From positions 62,001 to 126,000 of the forward strand of contig JAIELX010000008.1 of NCBI GenBank assembly GCA_019752635.1: 64,000 bases of DNA. Direction: 5' to 3'. The notes below the pieces were generated by a model. That model made no database searches. It was not told the DNA's origin and saw only the letters and a list, made by a program, of their open reading frames with translations. Source of the DNA: Candidatus Obscuribacterales bacterium. GTDB taxonomy: Bacteria > Cyanobacteriota > Vampirovibrionia > Obscuribacterales > Obscuribacteraceae. Made by a program: the position numbers and the translations under genes. The stretch's first letter is position 1, and every line of letters starts with the position of its first letter. This document shows positions 9,145-17,209 of the stretch, piece by piece.

Positions 9145-10227
9145 TTGCAAGTTTATGAAGTGTCGATTAACTTTGCGTCTGTTCCGATAACAGGAAACGT
9201 TTCAGCGTCAACAATTACGCCCGCCCTGCCTGCAGACCGCTTCTTTTCCTGGCTATCGCTGGGCTGGCTTCAGTTGTTCGGGATTGAGGACTACAGCTCA
9301 ACACTGCAGTCATTTTTGTCCGGGACCCCGTCATGGCGACATTCCGACCTCTTTCTGCACACGGCTGACTCCGTTTGGCTCCCGGCGCCGCGATGGACAC
9401 CAGATGCTGCGTTGTGGCGAAAAACTGGTCGCGCATCTCGCCCGGGCAAAAGTGCCGCAACCGATATGCCGGACACTAAGGACGTACAAGGCGAACAAGC
9501 AGAACAAAATCAGCAGAGTGAACGTTTCGCAGCGGATACGGTAGAATCGCCAAAGAAGGATGCCCCTGCAAGCGAACCAAACGCTAAGCAATCGACTACG
9601 TATTCGCTAAGAGATTCAGGATCTGTGGCGTCGCCTGAGCAGCTATCAGACTCAAACACGTTAGTCTGCGCAGAAGCATTCCTTGCCGCTGTTCAGCAGG
9701 GTCGACCGATTCGGCGACACGAACTGCTCACCGGTGTTAACAAAGAACCGCTCAAGGACACTTGCAGTTATCATGGCTGGTTGGCGACCGACGATGTAGC
9801 CTTGATCGAAAAACTAAGGGCGTGCATCGAGTTTATGTCCGATGAAGGATTGGGCGCGAACCGAAGCACCGGCAACGGTGCCATTAAGTCTGCATCAATT
9901 AGCGCGACTGAGCTATCTGAGAAATTACAACCAGGCAACGAACGAAAGTTCACAAGGCACGTTATACTATCCGCATGTTGCCCAACTCCCGAGTTTATCG
10001 AGCAGTTAGAAGCAACCACACCCGGTTCCAATAATTATTCACTTGCATACAATTCCGGCTGGGTCTATGACGCGGACGGTAGGGCGACGGCTTTTCGCAA
10101 ACCAGTTACATGCGCATTTGAAACTGGCAGTGTTTTTTCATGCAAACCGGAGGGACGCTTAGTCGAAGTCGGAAGCGAAGAACATCCTTCGTTTCGTTAT
10201 GGTTTTCCATTCGTCCTATCTGTCTAG
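9145..10227 (+). CDS. csm4: Csm4, Cas5-like RAMP with a long hydrophilic insertion
   Basis: A 360-aa protein in the csm4 position. Csm4 binds the 5' repeat-derived handle of crRNA and joins Cas10 to the backbone. The N-terminal region (TPALPADRFFSWLSLGWLQ) and the Gly-rich loop MSDEGLGANRSTGNGA match the Csm4/Cas5-like RAMP pattern. Residues ~96-172 are an unusually polar stretch rich in Asp, Glu, Gln, Ser and Ala, with no predicted order and absent from typical Csm4. The start is a TTG two bases after the csm3 stop, with GGGAG upstream. Identification relies partly on operon order, since Csm4 sequences diverge strongly. Confidence 0.82.
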   Translation: MQVYEVSINFASVPITGNVSASTITPALPADRFFSWLSLGWLQLFGIEDYSSTLQSFLSGTPSWRHSDLFLHTADSVWLPAPRWTPDAALWRKTGRASRPGKSAATDMPDTKDVQGEQAEQNQQSERFAADTVESPKKDAPASEPNAKQSTTYSLRDSGSVASPEQLSDSNTLVCAEAFLAAVQQGRPIRRHELLTGVNKEPLKDTCSYHGWLATDDVALIEKLRACIEFMSDEGLGANRSTGNGAIKSASISATELSEKLQPGNERKFTRHVILSACCPTPEFIEQLEATTPGSNNYSLAYNSGWVYDADGRATAFRKPVTCAFETGSVFSCKPEGRLVEVGSEEHPSFRYGFPFVLSV

Positions 10228-10238
10228 AGGTCTCTGCA

Positions 10239-11423
10239 ATGCCGGTTGCCGCACGAAACTCCCGACTGCAAACTTGCAAGCTCAAAGCGGAAACGTGGAC
10301 CCATGTGCATGTTGGTTGCGGAAAAACACTGAGTCGGTGGGAATACTACTTCGACAAAGACAGGCTGGTACTTCTCGATTATGCAAAGTTGGCGGACGAA
10401 GCAAATCGCTCTCCCGACCTTATCGACAGAATGGTTGAAGCTGCCCGGGATCCAGGAGGAAGCTTGCACGCATTCCTGCGGACAAGAGATCTTCTAACGA
10501 AGCGGAAGCTCGCCGCTGCTTACAGATCGTTGCCGGAATATCTCGCGAAGCTCGACGAAGAAGACAGGCAAATTCGCAATCTCAAACTGTTCTCCGGCTC
10601 GCCTCGCTGCTATGTACCGGGCAGCTCGATCAAAGGCGCCTTACGTACGGCTTACATGTCCGACCGAGTTTCCCGCAGCAAAGACAAGCAAGCTATATTC
10701 GCCAGAGAAGCCGACGATGAATCTGTAAGCTTCAAGAATTTTCAATTTAACATCGGTCGTCCTTTTCGCGATTTGCGTTCGCTGGACAACGATCTCTTTC
10801 AGAGCATTATTGTTCGAGACACTACGAACTTTTCCGACAAAGACATCGGTATCGCGGGGATCAACATCTTTGCGCGACAACGCCCGAACATCAAGGGAGA
10901 GAAGAAAAGCCCCCTTGCTGATGAGGACGAATACTGCGAAGTGATTCTTTGCCAAAGTAAGTTCGAAATTGAAATTGTTTTGCGCACGGAAAAGCTTCGC
11001 AACAAGCCAGTAAAATCGGCAGTGGATTTGCTTGAAACCGCCGACCGGTTTTACCGGCGTGTCTGGGAGTTCGAAAAAACAAATCAAAGCGAACTTAAGC
11101 GCCGAAAATCAGATGTGTCCGACTTTTACCTGGACGAAGGGACAAAACCGCCGGATGACTGCTACCTGCTTCGCATGGGACACGGCACGGGTCAACACGG
11201 CACTAGCCTTCTCATAGACTACAAAGAGCATTACGCAGCAGAACACGGTAACGCAGCCGATGCACCGCTTCGGCACCCGTCAATTTATCGCAAGAATCCC
11301 AGAATGAAAGCGCGTACGCCGTACCCGTATTCAGCACGTGCAGCAGCCGGAGGAGGAGTTTCCGAAAGACAACCGCTTGGATGGATCGTAATTGCAAAGG
11401 ACATGGTGGTCGAAAATGATTGA
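10239..11423 (+). CDS. csm5: Csm5, RAMP subunit capping the crRNA 3' end
   Basis: A 394-aa RAMP protein. Csm5 caps the complex at the crRNA 3' end and takes part in crRNA maturation. Visible features are an N-terminal TWTHVHVGCG strand, the central YVPGSSIKGALRTAY that is the conserved RAMP helix motif, and a C-terminal region with Gly-rich turns. The ATG at 10239 is chosen because AGAGG lies nine bases upstream, just after the csm4 stop. A longer frame extends back into csm4 but gives implausible sequence. The 3' end overlaps cas6 by 8 bp. Confidence 0.88.
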   Translation: MPVAARNSRLQTCKLKAETWTHVHVGCGKTLSRWEYYFDKDRLVLLDYAKLADEANRSPDLIDRMVEAARDPGGSLHAFLRTRDLLTKRKLAAAYRSLPEYLAKLDEEDRQIRNLKLFSGSPRCYVPGSSIKGALRTAYMSDRVSRSKDKQAIFAREADDESVSFKNFQFNIGRPFRDLRSLDNDLFQSIIVRDTTNFSDKDIGIAGINIFARQRPNIKGEKKSPLADEDEYCEVILCQSKFEIEIVLRTEKLRNKPVKSAVDLLETADRFYRRVWEFEKTNQSELKRRKSDVSDFYLDEGTKPPDDCYLLRMGHGTGQHGTSLLIDYKEHYAAEHGNAADAPLRHPSIYRKNPRMKARTPYPYSARAAAGGGVSERQPLGWIVIAKDMVVEND

Positions 11424-12234
11424 GCGCTACGAAATTCTTCTGGAAGTTCAGTCCGAGCAAGATCCGCTGTGGCGATCACCGGCCCGCGGCACATTGATGC
11501 ACGGCCTTATCATGAGCGAAGTCGGCGCCGACTCATTGCACTCCGGCGCGTCTTCCGTCAGACCATATACGCAACACCTCCAAGCACTGTCGCCAGGGCG
11601 CTACGTGTGGACAATCAACACACTAGGCGAAGCCGCCGCTCCGCTTGCAGATTGGATCACCAGCGAACAAAAAAAACTTTTTCTCGAGCACTACAACCTG
11701 GAACTACAAGTCGGCGAAGTAAAGAAGGTCTTTTCGAATACCTATTCCGAGTTCATGGATAGTGCCTTTGAACAAATGCCACCGAAGTATGTCACGTTCG
11801 AGATTGTCACACCCATGGTATTCAAGAAATCCGGTCAGCAAAACGTGTGGCAATGGCCCGAAGCACGACTAATGGTCCAAAGTGCACTCTCGCGTTGGAA
11901 CTGTTTTGCTGAAACAGCAAAACTGGACGACCCGCAGATTCTTGAAGATATCTCCTCAAAAGTGCAACCATCCTCATTCCAGGTAAAATCGCAACACGTC
12001 TCGATGGACGGCGTAAACTTCGCGGGAACCGTGGGCAAAATTTCATTCGTCGTACAAAATCGCACTGAGGTGCGCCAGATTCTGAATCTTGCCGGCAAAT
12101 ACTCAGAGTTTTGCGGCTTGGGTGCAAAGACAGCGATGGGTCTGGGAGCAGTTCGCTTCTTGGCTTCAGAAGTTTCGCGCCCGGTAAAGCAGCGCAACTG
12201 GCGTGAGCATGAAGGTCAACAGCTGGCCGGTTAG
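11416..12234 (+). CDS. cas6: Cas6 crRNA-processing endoribonuclease
   Basis: A 272-aa Cas6-family protein that cuts precursor crRNA within each repeat. The C-terminal signature is present: FAGTVGKISFVVQ, then the Gly-rich FCGLGAKTAMGLGAVRFL, as in Cas6 proteins of type I and III systems. An N-terminal RGTLMHGLIM supplies a candidate catalytic His. The ATG at 11416 overlaps the csm5 stop by 8 bp, typical of translational coupling. It is the last gene of the operon. An active Cas6 implies repeats to process, but no array lies in this window, so the complex probably uses an array elsewhere. Confidence 0.88.
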   Translation: MIERYEILLEVQSEQDPLWRSPARGTLMHGLIMSEVGADSLHSGASSVRPYTQHLQALSPGRYVWTINTLGEAAAPLADWITSEQKKLFLEHYNLELQVGEVKKVFSNTYSEFMDSAFEQMPPKYVTFEIVTPMVFKKSGQQNVWQWPEARLMVQSALSRWNCFAETAKLDDPQILEDISSKVQPSSFQVKSQHVSMDGVNFAGTVGKISFVVQNRTEVRQILNLAGKYSEFCGLGAKTAMGLGAVRFLASEVSRPVKQRNWREHEGQQLAG

Positions 12235-12299
12235 ACCGTAAGGTTAATGAATCCGAAATTGGCGCGACAAATAGCTCGCGATCAGGTAAATTGTGATCA

Positions 12300-12434
12300 G
12301 GTGCTTGGTAGTAGTATTCGCAACGAAGGATTGCAGGCTTCTCCATCTGGAGACGGAGCCTAAATAATTCAGCTCTCCTTTCGAATGACGATTTTTTTCT
12401 ACCTCCCCGTCAGGGGACGACGCTACCAAGCACC
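12300..12434. repeat. 12-bp perfect inverted repeat pair
   Basis: GGTGCTTGGTAG at 12300-12311 and its exact reverse complement CTACCAAGCACC at 12423-12434 enclose 111 bp. A 12-bp perfect match within so short a space is unlikely by chance. It could be the ends of a small eroded element or the arms of a long hairpin. The right arm directly adjoins the CRISPR-repeat-like hairpin. Confidence 0.5.
12395..12430. repeat. Possible solitary CRISPR-repeat-like hairpin
   Basis: TCCCC (12404-12408) pairs with GGGGA (12413-12417) around the loop GTCA, flanked by a T/C-rich 5' side and GACG on the 3' side. Many type III repeats processed by Cas6 have this shape, with a short CCCC/GGGG stem near the centre. 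It lies 160 bp after cas6. Only one copy is present, so it may be a relic of a lost array or coincidence. Confidence 0.25.
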
Positions 12435-12636
12435 ACTTTTCATTCCGCCACACACACACCTCTACGGAACGCCCAAACTCAGCGAGTAGCCTTAAGGGCT
12501 AGAACGTTCCAAACGAGCTGCACCGACGTCGCCATTCATGAAATCAGAGATACTGCCTGGATTTCGGAAGGCCAACGGTGAGCCAGAGACGCGCCTGATA
12601 GGTCTGCGCTTGCTGGATAGAAGGTCTGCACTACAA

Positions 12637-12652
12637 TATAGTAGTGAACGAG
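12637..12652 (+). promoter_or_regulatory. -10-like element before the histidine kinase gene
   Basis: TATAGTAGTGAACGAG, 14 bases before the ATG. It differs at one of 16 positions from TATACTAGTGAACGAG at 23478-23493, before the P-II gene. No well-spaced -35 box is seen at either site. Confidence 0.35.
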
Positions 12653-12665
12653 GCGTCTTCGAAAA

Positions 12666-14330
12666 ATGAACTACAAGCGTAAACACATGTTAGTGGCCGC
12701 AGCTCTGGCCTTACCTTGCGCGTTGTTCTGTCTCAACCTCGCTTGCGCAGGTCCCGACGAAGCAGAAGCTGAACCAGAGACTGTCGACCAGTTTTCCAGC
12801 AACGTTTCCGGTGCTCTTGCCTTACTTCGCACAGCCAGGATTACCGGCAATTCCGATTTGACCTGCAAAGCAGAAATTTTTCTAGACGACTGTATTACAG
12901 CTGAGATCAAGGCTAAAAACCCTCCTGCAGTTAAGGAACAACTGTTGCAGGTAAAGAGAGGATTAGCCCTACTTTGCACGGAACAACTTCCAACAAAATC
13001 AGAAGCACAGGCTTTGGAACGGAAGTTGGAACTTCAGCTCAGCCAACTTCTTGAGAAGCATAATGCAGACAAAGTCGGATTCGCCGGAGGGCTGCTGGCA
13101 CCGGTATCAGCTGCGGTGCTCGGGTTTGTCCTCGGCGCCTTGGCGATGACAGTTCTGAATAAACGTCAGAAAGCAACAGCGGATTTGGCGAAGCCGGTCG
13201 AACCGGTAAAGGTCGCCGTGGCCAGCCCCCCCGATCCTCGGCTGCAGCGAAGCATCAGCCAAAGCTATTCGATGATAGATGAAATACTACCTTTGGCCAC
13301 GGCTTCACGCGATCTTGCGTATTTCGATAATGTCCCCATGGGGTTGGTATCGGTGAACGAGGATGGCACGATTCGTTCGGCGAATGCTCGCGTAGCGGCA
13401 ATGATTGGAGCGAAAGTATCTCAGTTGACAGGTAAATCGATTACGGACCACCTGTCATTAGACCCGCAAGGCTTTGGCAATTCGGATACTTACGCCGAGC
13501 TCCGCCGGAGCTTTAATTCAGGCACTGCTGAAGGATGGCTCAAGAATTCAGAGGGACAATTGATTCCGGTAGACCTCTCAAGTGCGGACTTTGCAGCACG
13601 CAACAAGCAGGGCACCTTGATAAGCATTCTGGATCGAAGCGCCCGGCAAGAGATGGAAGACCTGCGCAGACACTTTGTCTCAGTCGTCAGCCACGACCTG
13701 CGAACACCGCTTACCTCACTCGGGTTGTTCTTTCAAATCTTGCGCCAATCCAATTCCTTCGACTCGGAAGATTATAGAGAAGCCGTTGTCGATGCAGAAC
13801 ACGAAACAGGCCGACTAATTAAGTTGGTAACCGATCTGCTAGACATAAGCAAGCTGGAGTCGGGAAAATTCTCTCTCGACGTCACAAGCGTAGAAGCATC
13901 AACCTTAGCGGGCGCAGCCGTTAGCAGCGTAACACAAGTAGCGAAACAGAAAAATGTAGCTATAGAAGTGAATTGCACCACAGCAGCCATCGCAGTCGAC
14001 CCGGACCGAATAATCCAGGTCCTGGTCAACCTTCTTTCGAACGCATTGCAGTTCACGCCGCCCGGCAGCACCATCAAGCTCCAGGGTGCCATTACTGACG
14101 GTGCAATGGAGTTTGCCGTCGAAGACGAAGGTCCCGGGGTTCCGGAGGCAGAACGCGAGCGCATCTTCGATCGCTTCGTGCAGGCCACGAAACAGAGGAA
14201 AGAAGGCGCAGGACTGGGTCTGGCAATATCAAACTTGATTGTTCAACAGCATGGGGGCACCATTTCCGTTGAAGGCGCGCCCAACAAGGGCGCGATTTTC
14301 AAAGTCAGAATTCCGCTGAACCAACGATAG
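12666..14330 (+). CDS. Membrane sensor histidine kinase with PAS domain
   Basis: A 554-aa sensor kinase. An N-terminal hydrophobic segment (residues ~8-28) is followed by a charged, probably periplasmic region with paired Cys residues. A transmembrane helix at ~139-163 leads to a PAS domain (~216-325) and a HisKA domain with the phospho-acceptor H343 in SHDLRTPLTSL. The HATPase has an N box (NLLSNALQFTP), G1 (DEGPGVP) and G2 (GAGLGLAI). It autophosphorylates and should pass phosphate to a response regulator, but none lies next to it, so it is an orphan kinase here. The ATG lies just after the -10-like box at 12637. Confidence 0.93.
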   Translation: MNYKRKHMLVAAALALPCALFCLNLACAGPDEAEAEPETVDQFSSNVSGALALLRTARITGNSDLTCKAEIFLDDCITAEIKAKNPPAVKEQLLQVKRGLALLCTEQLPTKSEAQALERKLELQLSQLLEKHNADKVGFAGGLLAPVSAAVLGFVLGALAMTVLNKRQKATADLAKPVEPVKVAVASPPDPRLQRSISQSYSMIDEILPLATASRDLAYFDNVPMGLVSVNEDGTIRSANARVAAMIGAKVSQLTGKSITDHLSLDPQGFGNSDTYAELRRSFNSGTAEGWLKNSEGQLIPVDLSSADFAARNKQGTLISILDRSARQEMEDLRRHFVSVVSHDLRTPLTSLGLFFQILRQSNSFDSEDYREAVVDAEHETGRLIKLVTDLLDISKLESGKFSLDVTSVEASTLAGAAVSSVTQVAKQKNVAIEVNCTTAAIAVDPDRIIQVLVNLLSNALQFTPPGSTIKLQGAITDGAMEFAVEDEGPGVPEAERERIFDRFVQATKQRKEGAGLGLAISNLIVQQHGGTISVEGAPNKGAIFKVRIPLNQR

Positions 14331-14342
14331 CAGCAATAGTCG

Positions 14343-15290
14343 CTACTTCGATGTCTTTTCGGGCAATTCCGCTTCCTCATAGTCCGAAGATTCACCGGTG
14401 GCCGCACCGAGGAAGTTAGCCAACGCCTTCGCATCTGAACCGCGATAAACAAGAGGATCACGGTCCTTATATAGAATTCCCACGGAGGGGAACCCGGTTA
14501 CCCTGCAGCGTTTAAGAAGCTCCCGGTCTATATCTGAATCAGGTTTATTTAACCGGCTCACGCTCGTAACCAGAATCGGAGTGCACTTACTGTTTGCAAT
14601 TCGCCGAACCCGAGATTCTGTCAGTAGGGGTCCCTTAGTCCGCAAGCAATGCAAATCGTTTACTTGATTAAAGTAAACGAACAAGGGTTTCTTAGCGGAC
14701 ATCTCCGCCAGTGCCTTTGCCTTGTCTCGCTCCCAAAAAATATAGCCGCCGCCATGCTCGTCAAATGAGATCGGCAGCGATTGTCGTTTATCCCGAGTCA
14801 AAAACTCCTTCAGATCACCAGGATAGCTAAAGTATAGATTGTAGTCGGCGATAACGGTTCCATGATCAACATTCCAGCCGTCCGGCATTACTATCGACAA
14901 ACATGGCACATCAATTCCCGTGCGCCGGTCAAGAAACTGCTTTCCAACTACGTCCTCATTACTCTTTTCCGATGTGCCTCGAGTATCTATCAATTTTACG
15001 GGGACAAATTTCTCTGCTATGTTCCTGGCATTAGTTTCGTCCTGCAGGCGTCGCTCCGCCCGTTGGCAGCTCGCGCAGTCGTCGCCGTGAGTTGTGAACA
15101 GCAACACAGGCTTCGACGGAGCGACCTTCGATTCAATGGTTTCCTCAAAGGACTTCCAGGCAATTCGTGAAACTGACTTGTTCTGCGATACGCTTGCCCA
15201 GCCGTCACACGTAAATCGTCCAACGGACGAAAGCAGTACTGCGACTACAAGCCATCGCGGAATCTTGTTGCACTGCTCAGGCATTGCCAT
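14343..15290 (-). CDS. Exported protein with two thioredoxin-like domains
   Basis: A 315-aa protein with an N-terminal signal or anchor segment. The first thioredoxin-like domain (residues ~45-130) carries a CxxC (CASC) after HGDD and a cis-Pro region (VPCLSIVMPDG). The second (~165-290) has the fold pattern (KPLFVYFNQ, then VTGFPSVGILYKDRDPLVYRG) but only a single Cys where CxxC would be, so it may be structural. It probably acts in periplasmic disulfide exchange. Its start overlaps the end of the ABC-2 permease gene by 14 bp, which ties it to that exporter. The product is not assigned beyond the fold. Confidence 0.75.
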   Translation of the reverse strand: MAMPEQCNKIPRWLVVAVLLSSVGRFTCDGWASVSQNKSVSRIAWKSFEETIESKVAPSKPVLLFTTHGDDCASCQRAERRLQDETNARNIAEKFVPVKLIDTRGTSEKSNEDVVGKQFLDRRTGIDVPCLSIVMPDGWNVDHGTVIADYNLYFSYPGDLKEFLTRDKRQSLPISFDEHGGGYIFWERDKAKALAEMSAKKPLFVYFNQVNDLHCLRTKGPLLTESRVRRIANSKCTPILVTSVSRLNKPDSDIDRELLKRCRVTGFPSVGILYKDRDPLVYRGSDAKALANFLGAATGESSDYEEAELPEKTSK

Positions 15291-16068
15291 ACCCTACTTC
15301 TCGTCTGTTGATTGTCCACACCGCAAGCAACAAGGCCAGTCCGACGTTTGACGCGTAGGAGAAAAGCGTATGCGGTGCCAACGTAGCATCCAGAGGGAAC
15401 CGGATATACGGAAAGAGCAAGAACCACAGCGGACCGGAAATTACTGTACAAACTTCCTTCAAGAGATGCTGCCCCTGAGCCGCCAGCAGAATCCATCCGT
15501 GCTCTCCACCAGTCTTCATTGGTGCCATGGTACTGACGGCCAACGATATGAGCGCCGTGCTGAATGCCATGCTGAAGAGCGTCAGCTCCGAAGTCGCTGC
15601 ACCAATTGTCGAACACAGAATCAAAAGCGACGATGTTCCCAGAGTCAAGAGAAGAGACGTAAGAATGGTGCTAAGAAAATCCGACCAGACGATGAGGTCG
15701 GGTCTGTTAACCAAATAAACCAACAGTGTCAGAAGTCCCACGCCCAGATTTACAAGCCAAACTCCCAGACCCAGGGCCAACCATTTTGAAAGAACGTAAG
15801 TGCTTCTCTTGATCGGGCGCGCAAAAATAGTGGCAAGCAATCCCTGCTCGCGTTCTCTGGCTATAATTCCCGTCGAGAAGTTGAACAAGAGACCGGCGCC
15901 GGTGACAAGGAAGGTCAATCCATTGAGCGAAGACATTTCTCCGTCCGGCGATAGCACCATGCTGAGTGAAGGAAGAAATACAGCAGCGACCACAATCAAT
16001 AGAACTGCGGTAACCCTCATCGGGCTTCGCATCCAGCCTACCCATGTTGCCCAAATCAGTGTACTCAT
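15277..16068 (-). CDS. ABC-2 type transporter permease
   Basis: A 263-aa integral membrane protein with about six hydrophobic segments (residues ~18-42, 50-70, 98-125, 140-165, 170-190 and 235-255). A cytoplasmic loop with IIAREREQGLLATIFARPI is the hallmark of ABC-2 permeases (NosY/NatB-like). Its start overlaps the end of the ATPase gene by 4 bp (ATGA), and its own end overlaps the thioredoxin-like gene, so the three form an operon. It probably exports a substrate or aids assembly of a membrane or copper-type enzyme; the substrate is unknown. Confidence 0.88.
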   Translation of the reverse strand: MSTLIWATWVGWMRSPMRVTAVLLIVVAAVFLPSLSMVLSPDGEMSSLNGLTFLVTGAGLLFNFSTGIIAREREQGLLATIFARPIKRSTYVLSKWLALGLGVWLVNLGVGLLTLLVYLVNRPDLIVWSDFLSTILTSLLLTLGTSSLLILCSTIGAATSELTLFSMAFSTALISLAVSTMAPMKTGGEHGWILLAAQGQHLLKEVCTVISGPLWFLLFPYIRFPLDATLAPHTLFSYASNVGLALLLAVWTINRREVGYGNA

Positions 16069-17096
16069 GATACACCCGCTGGTTTGGTCGCATCAGTCGA
16101 ACCCAAAAACATGCGTTCCAATTTATTGTGCTTCGGCACGGCTTCCACCAAAGGCAAATCTTTCCGGACAATGGCTTTTAGCAAGCGAACATTGTCGTCA
16201 TCGCACTCAACCAGAAACTCTGCGTTTTCGTTCCAGGTATTCTGCAATGTCAGCTCAAGATCAACAGCAATCTGTTCCAATTTGAGCAACATATCGGATT
16301 CGATTGTTCGCTGAAACCGCAGTATTACGGCTCGACCGATACTGTTCATTTGCTCCAGCAAATCGGTGTTCACAGCGCGACCATGTTGAACAAACACCAT
16401 TCGTTCACAGATTTTTTGCACCTGATCTAGTTGATGGGAATTCAGTACAAGGGTAATGCCCTGATTTCGTACATCCGTCAAAACCGTGGTCAACTCCAGC
16501 ACGCCACCAGGATCTATACCAGATGTCGGCTCGTCCAGAAACAAGTACTTCGGCTCGGCAATCATCGCTTGCGCGATCGCCAGACGCTGCAACATGCCTC
16601 TTGAGCATTTGCCGACCGGCAAAGTCCACTTAGATTTGTCGAGACGAACAAGAGATAGAAGTTCTTCAATTCTTACGTTCTGTTTTCCAGCCGGCAATCC
16701 GGCCAATTGGTAGTGAAATCGGAGAAACTCCAACATCGTGAAGTATTCCTGGAAGTTCAGACGCTCGGGAACGTACCCAATCAGTCTACGCACAACGGTA
16801 GAATTTGGATTATGTCCTTCAATTTCGACCTTGCCGGCATCAGGATAGATAAAGCCGAGCAAGCAGCCCATAAGTGTAGTTTTGCCGGCGCCGTTCGGAC
16901 CGATAACGCCCACGGCCTCGCCCGGCGAAACGGTTAGCGAAATGCCGTCCAGAGCTTTCACAGACTTCTCTCGCATCACCGGCATTGAGATCCCCATCAG
17001 TCTGAGAGCTCTGCCGCGAAAGGTTTTATGAACGGACTCGACGTGAATGCCTTGCAACTCTATTGTTCCGCAACGGAGAAGCCTACACAGCTTCAT
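16065..17096 (-). CDS. ABC transporter ATP-binding protein
   Basis: A 343-aa ATPase partner of the adjacent ABC-2 permease. Walker A is GPNGAGKTT, the signature is CSRGMLQRLAIAQ, Walker B is YLFLDEPTSGIDP, and the H-loop lies in VLNSHQLDQVQK. A C-terminal ~80-residue extension is typical of ATPases in NosF/CcmA-like exporters. The ATG at 17096 is preferred: it follows a GGGG site. A TTG further upstream (17144) would place the start inside the terminator of the protease gene. Confidence 0.93.
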   Translation of the reverse strand: MKLCRLLRCGTIELQGIHVESVHKTFRGRALRLMGISMPVMREKSVKALDGISLTVSPGEAVGVIGPNGAGKTTLMGCLLGFIYPDAGKVEIEGHNPNSTVVRRLIGYVPERLNFQEYFTMLEFLRFHYQLAGLPAGKQNVRIEELLSLVRLDKSKWTLPVGKCSRGMLQRLAIAQAMIAEPKYLFLDEPTSGIDPGGVLELTTVLTDVRNQGITLVLNSHQLDQVQKICERMVFVQHGRAVNTDLLEQMNSIGRAVILRFQRTIESDMLLKLEQIAVDLELTLQNTWNENAEFLVECDDDNVRLLKAIVRKDLPLVEAVPKHNKLERMFLGSTDATKPAGVS

Positions 17097-17132
17097 TACC
17101 CCAGCAGGAACAGATCTACACCCTATTTGCAG

Positions 17133-17170
17133 AAATACAAACAAGGAGCGACCGCTGGCAGCCGCTCCTT
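17133..17170 (-). terminator. Intrinsic terminator of the subtilisin-like protease gene
   Basis: AAGGAGCG (17143-17150) and CGCTCCTT (17163-17170) form an 8-bp stem. Read on the minus strand it is followed by GTTTGTATTTC. It lies 40 bp after the protease stop. Confidence 0.6.
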
Positions 17171-17209
17171 GAGGATGGATGAAACAGAATGATCAAGCAA
17201 GAGACGAGG

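Larger units (their letters stand above)
12235..12665. other. 431-bp intergenic region after the cas operon
   Basis: No convincing coding frame. It holds a 12-bp inverted repeat pair, a hairpin resembling a type III CRISPR repeat, and a -10-like box before the histidine kinase gene (each listed separately). No spacer-repeat periodicity is present. Confidence 0.6.
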
